Source of the DNA: Gemmatimonadota bacterium
GTDB lineage: Bacteria; Gemmatimonadota; Gemmatimonadetes; Gemmatimonadales; Gemmatimonadaceae
Direction of reading: 5' to 3'
DNA: 62,962 bases
Assembly (NCBI GenBank): GCA_947461225.1
Contig: CANHJV010000002.1
Location: forward strand, 1 to 62,962
Shown here: one piece after another, positions 62,221 to 62,962 of the stretch
Position numbering within the stretch: the stretch's first letter is position 1
Layout of the letters: each line of letters opens with the position of its first letter
Notes under the pieces: generated by a model
Seen by the model: only the letters and a program-made list of their open reading frames with translations
Told to the model about the DNA's origin: nothing
Databases searched by the model: none
Program-made: the position numbers and the translations under genes

Positions 62221-62962
62221 TTACTTCACGCTGCCGGCGGGCACCGTATACAGCAAGCGCACCGTGGCGCGGTCGCTCTCACTGAGTTCACGCACGCGCA
62301 CGCGGGCCGACATGATGTCGTCGGAGGATTCGGCGTGATCGAGGCCAAGCAAATGCCCCACTTCGTGCAACGCGATCGCGCGCATCTGAGGTGGCGTGAC
62401 AAAGCCGCCACCAGGATGTGACACCGCCAGTTGGATATCGCTCGACACGAGCCAATAGGCGGCGTCGCGGCTCCAGATCGTCTTGCCGCTGATGCCGTTG
62501 GCGAATGCACCGGTAAAGCGTACGTGCACGTCGGCACTCGCCGAATCGGTCACGAAGGTGAAGCGCACGGGAATGCCGGCCTGCACCCAGGTGTCGAACG
62601 CATCGCGTACCACTGGGAGATAGTCCGCCTTCCATCCTTCGAGGTCGTCGCCGTCGCGGATGAAAACACGCAACGGCCTGGTGGTCCGGTCGGGCCAGCG
62701 CGTGAGCGCTGAATCGCGGGAGCGGAGCAACGCATTCATGTACGTGCCGCTGACGCCGGGCGCCAGACGACGACGCATCTCGTCGGCGGAGACCGACGGA
62801 CGTTCGGGGCGCGCGAGCAGGGACGACGCGACCAGCAGTTCTTCGCCGTGCCGCCACTCGCGCGTCACGATTGTCCCGCCGTCGACGTCGAGGCCCAGGC
62901 TGTCACTGGCACGCGGATCATGCTCCGCGATAGCGCCGGCGGCCTCGCTCCGCGTGGCGGAG
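62221..62962 (-). CDS. Matrixin-type zinc metalloprotease (5' end outside the window)
   Basis: The reading frame is open to the right edge, so the start and any signal peptide are missing. The zinc site is complete, HEVGHLLGLDH, with the Met-turn segment DDIMSARVRVREL after it. Upstream strands (PLRVFIRDGDDLEGWKADYL, ADVHVRFTGAFANGISGKTIW) fit the matrixin fold. A GTG at 62868 could be a start but the sequence before it still reads as protein. It is convergent with the PDZ gene, so an extracytoplasmic protease near an envelope-stress regulon is suggestive. Confidence 0.85.
   Translation of the reverse strand, partial: SATRSEAAGAIAEHDPRASDSLGLDVDGGTIVTREWRHGEELLVASSLLARPERPSVSADEMRRRLAPGVSGTYMNALLRSRDSALTRWPDRTTRPLRVFIRDGDDLEGWKADYLPVVRDAFDTWVQAGIPVRFTFVTDSASADVHVRFTGAFANGISGKTIWSRDAAYWLVSSDIQLAVSHPGGGFVTPPQMRAIALHEVGHLLGLDHAESSDDIMSARVRVRELSESDRATVRLLYTVPAGSVK

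Overview
The window is GC-rich, densely packed bacterial chromosome with no rRNA, tRNA, insertion sequence, phage gene or CRISPR array that I can see. Short spacers, frequent ATGA/GTGA start-stop overlaps, a Lys/Ala-rich SWIB protein, Tad pili, a SufU-type Suf system and a membrane-anchored spermidine-synthase operon suggest a Gemmatimonadota (Gemmatimonas-like) genome. That assignment is inference from gene content; no marker RNA is present to prove it.

Layout. 1-10515: housekeeping and secreted enzymes (end of a GGDEF protein, PhzF-like isomerase, P5C dehydrogenase, a lipoprotein, endonuclease IV, a lipoprotein hydrolase, SWIB protein, signal peptidase I, secreted esterase, M24 peptidase). 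10600-17519: a tightly coupled plus-strand operon joining an SPFH protein, S-adenosylmethionine decarboxylase, two DUF4178 zinc-ribbon proteins, a small membrane protein, DUF350, a membrane-embedded spermidine synthase and a Tat-exported flavin amine oxidase. This is the best candidate for an unusual system: a polyamine-like pathway wired to a membrane scaffold. 17526-28041 (minus): a complete-looking Tad/Flp pilus operon (two Flp pilins, CpaA, TadE, CpaB, CpaC, CpaE, CpaF, TadB, TadC, TadG) whose last gene is a membrane-anchored pseudokinase.

28293-43464: membrane protein, GroES-like protein, bacilliredoxin, NatAB-type ABC exporter, MOT1-type transporter, PepSY protein, penicillin-acylase-family hydrolase, degenerate metallo-beta-lactamase-fold protein, a tgt-HD-YqaA operon, phosphodiester glycosidase and YciI protein. 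43529-50380 (minus): a suf operon, sufR-B-C-D-U-Rieske-S-U', headed by a strong promoter whose -35 box lies inside a CAAC-N6-GTTG palindrome, so SufR autorepression is readable from sequence. 50694-56598: M23 lipoprotein, YhbY, ferredoxin with a strong terminator, methyltransferase, hydrolase/AI-2E-exporter pair and RNase D. 56895-62962: divergent LspA, DUF59 protein, a serine hydrolase with an 84-residue histone-like tail, an ECF sigma/anti-sigma/PDZ operon and a matrixin cut by the window edge.

Scattered between genes is a repeat family built from degenerate heptamers (NTACYCC)n capped by NTACTTCGC, arranged as inverted arms and sitting directly against stop codons. Two copies are in the suf operon, and one may even supply the start of sufU. 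A second inverted element of different sequence has the same placement before tgt's stop codon.
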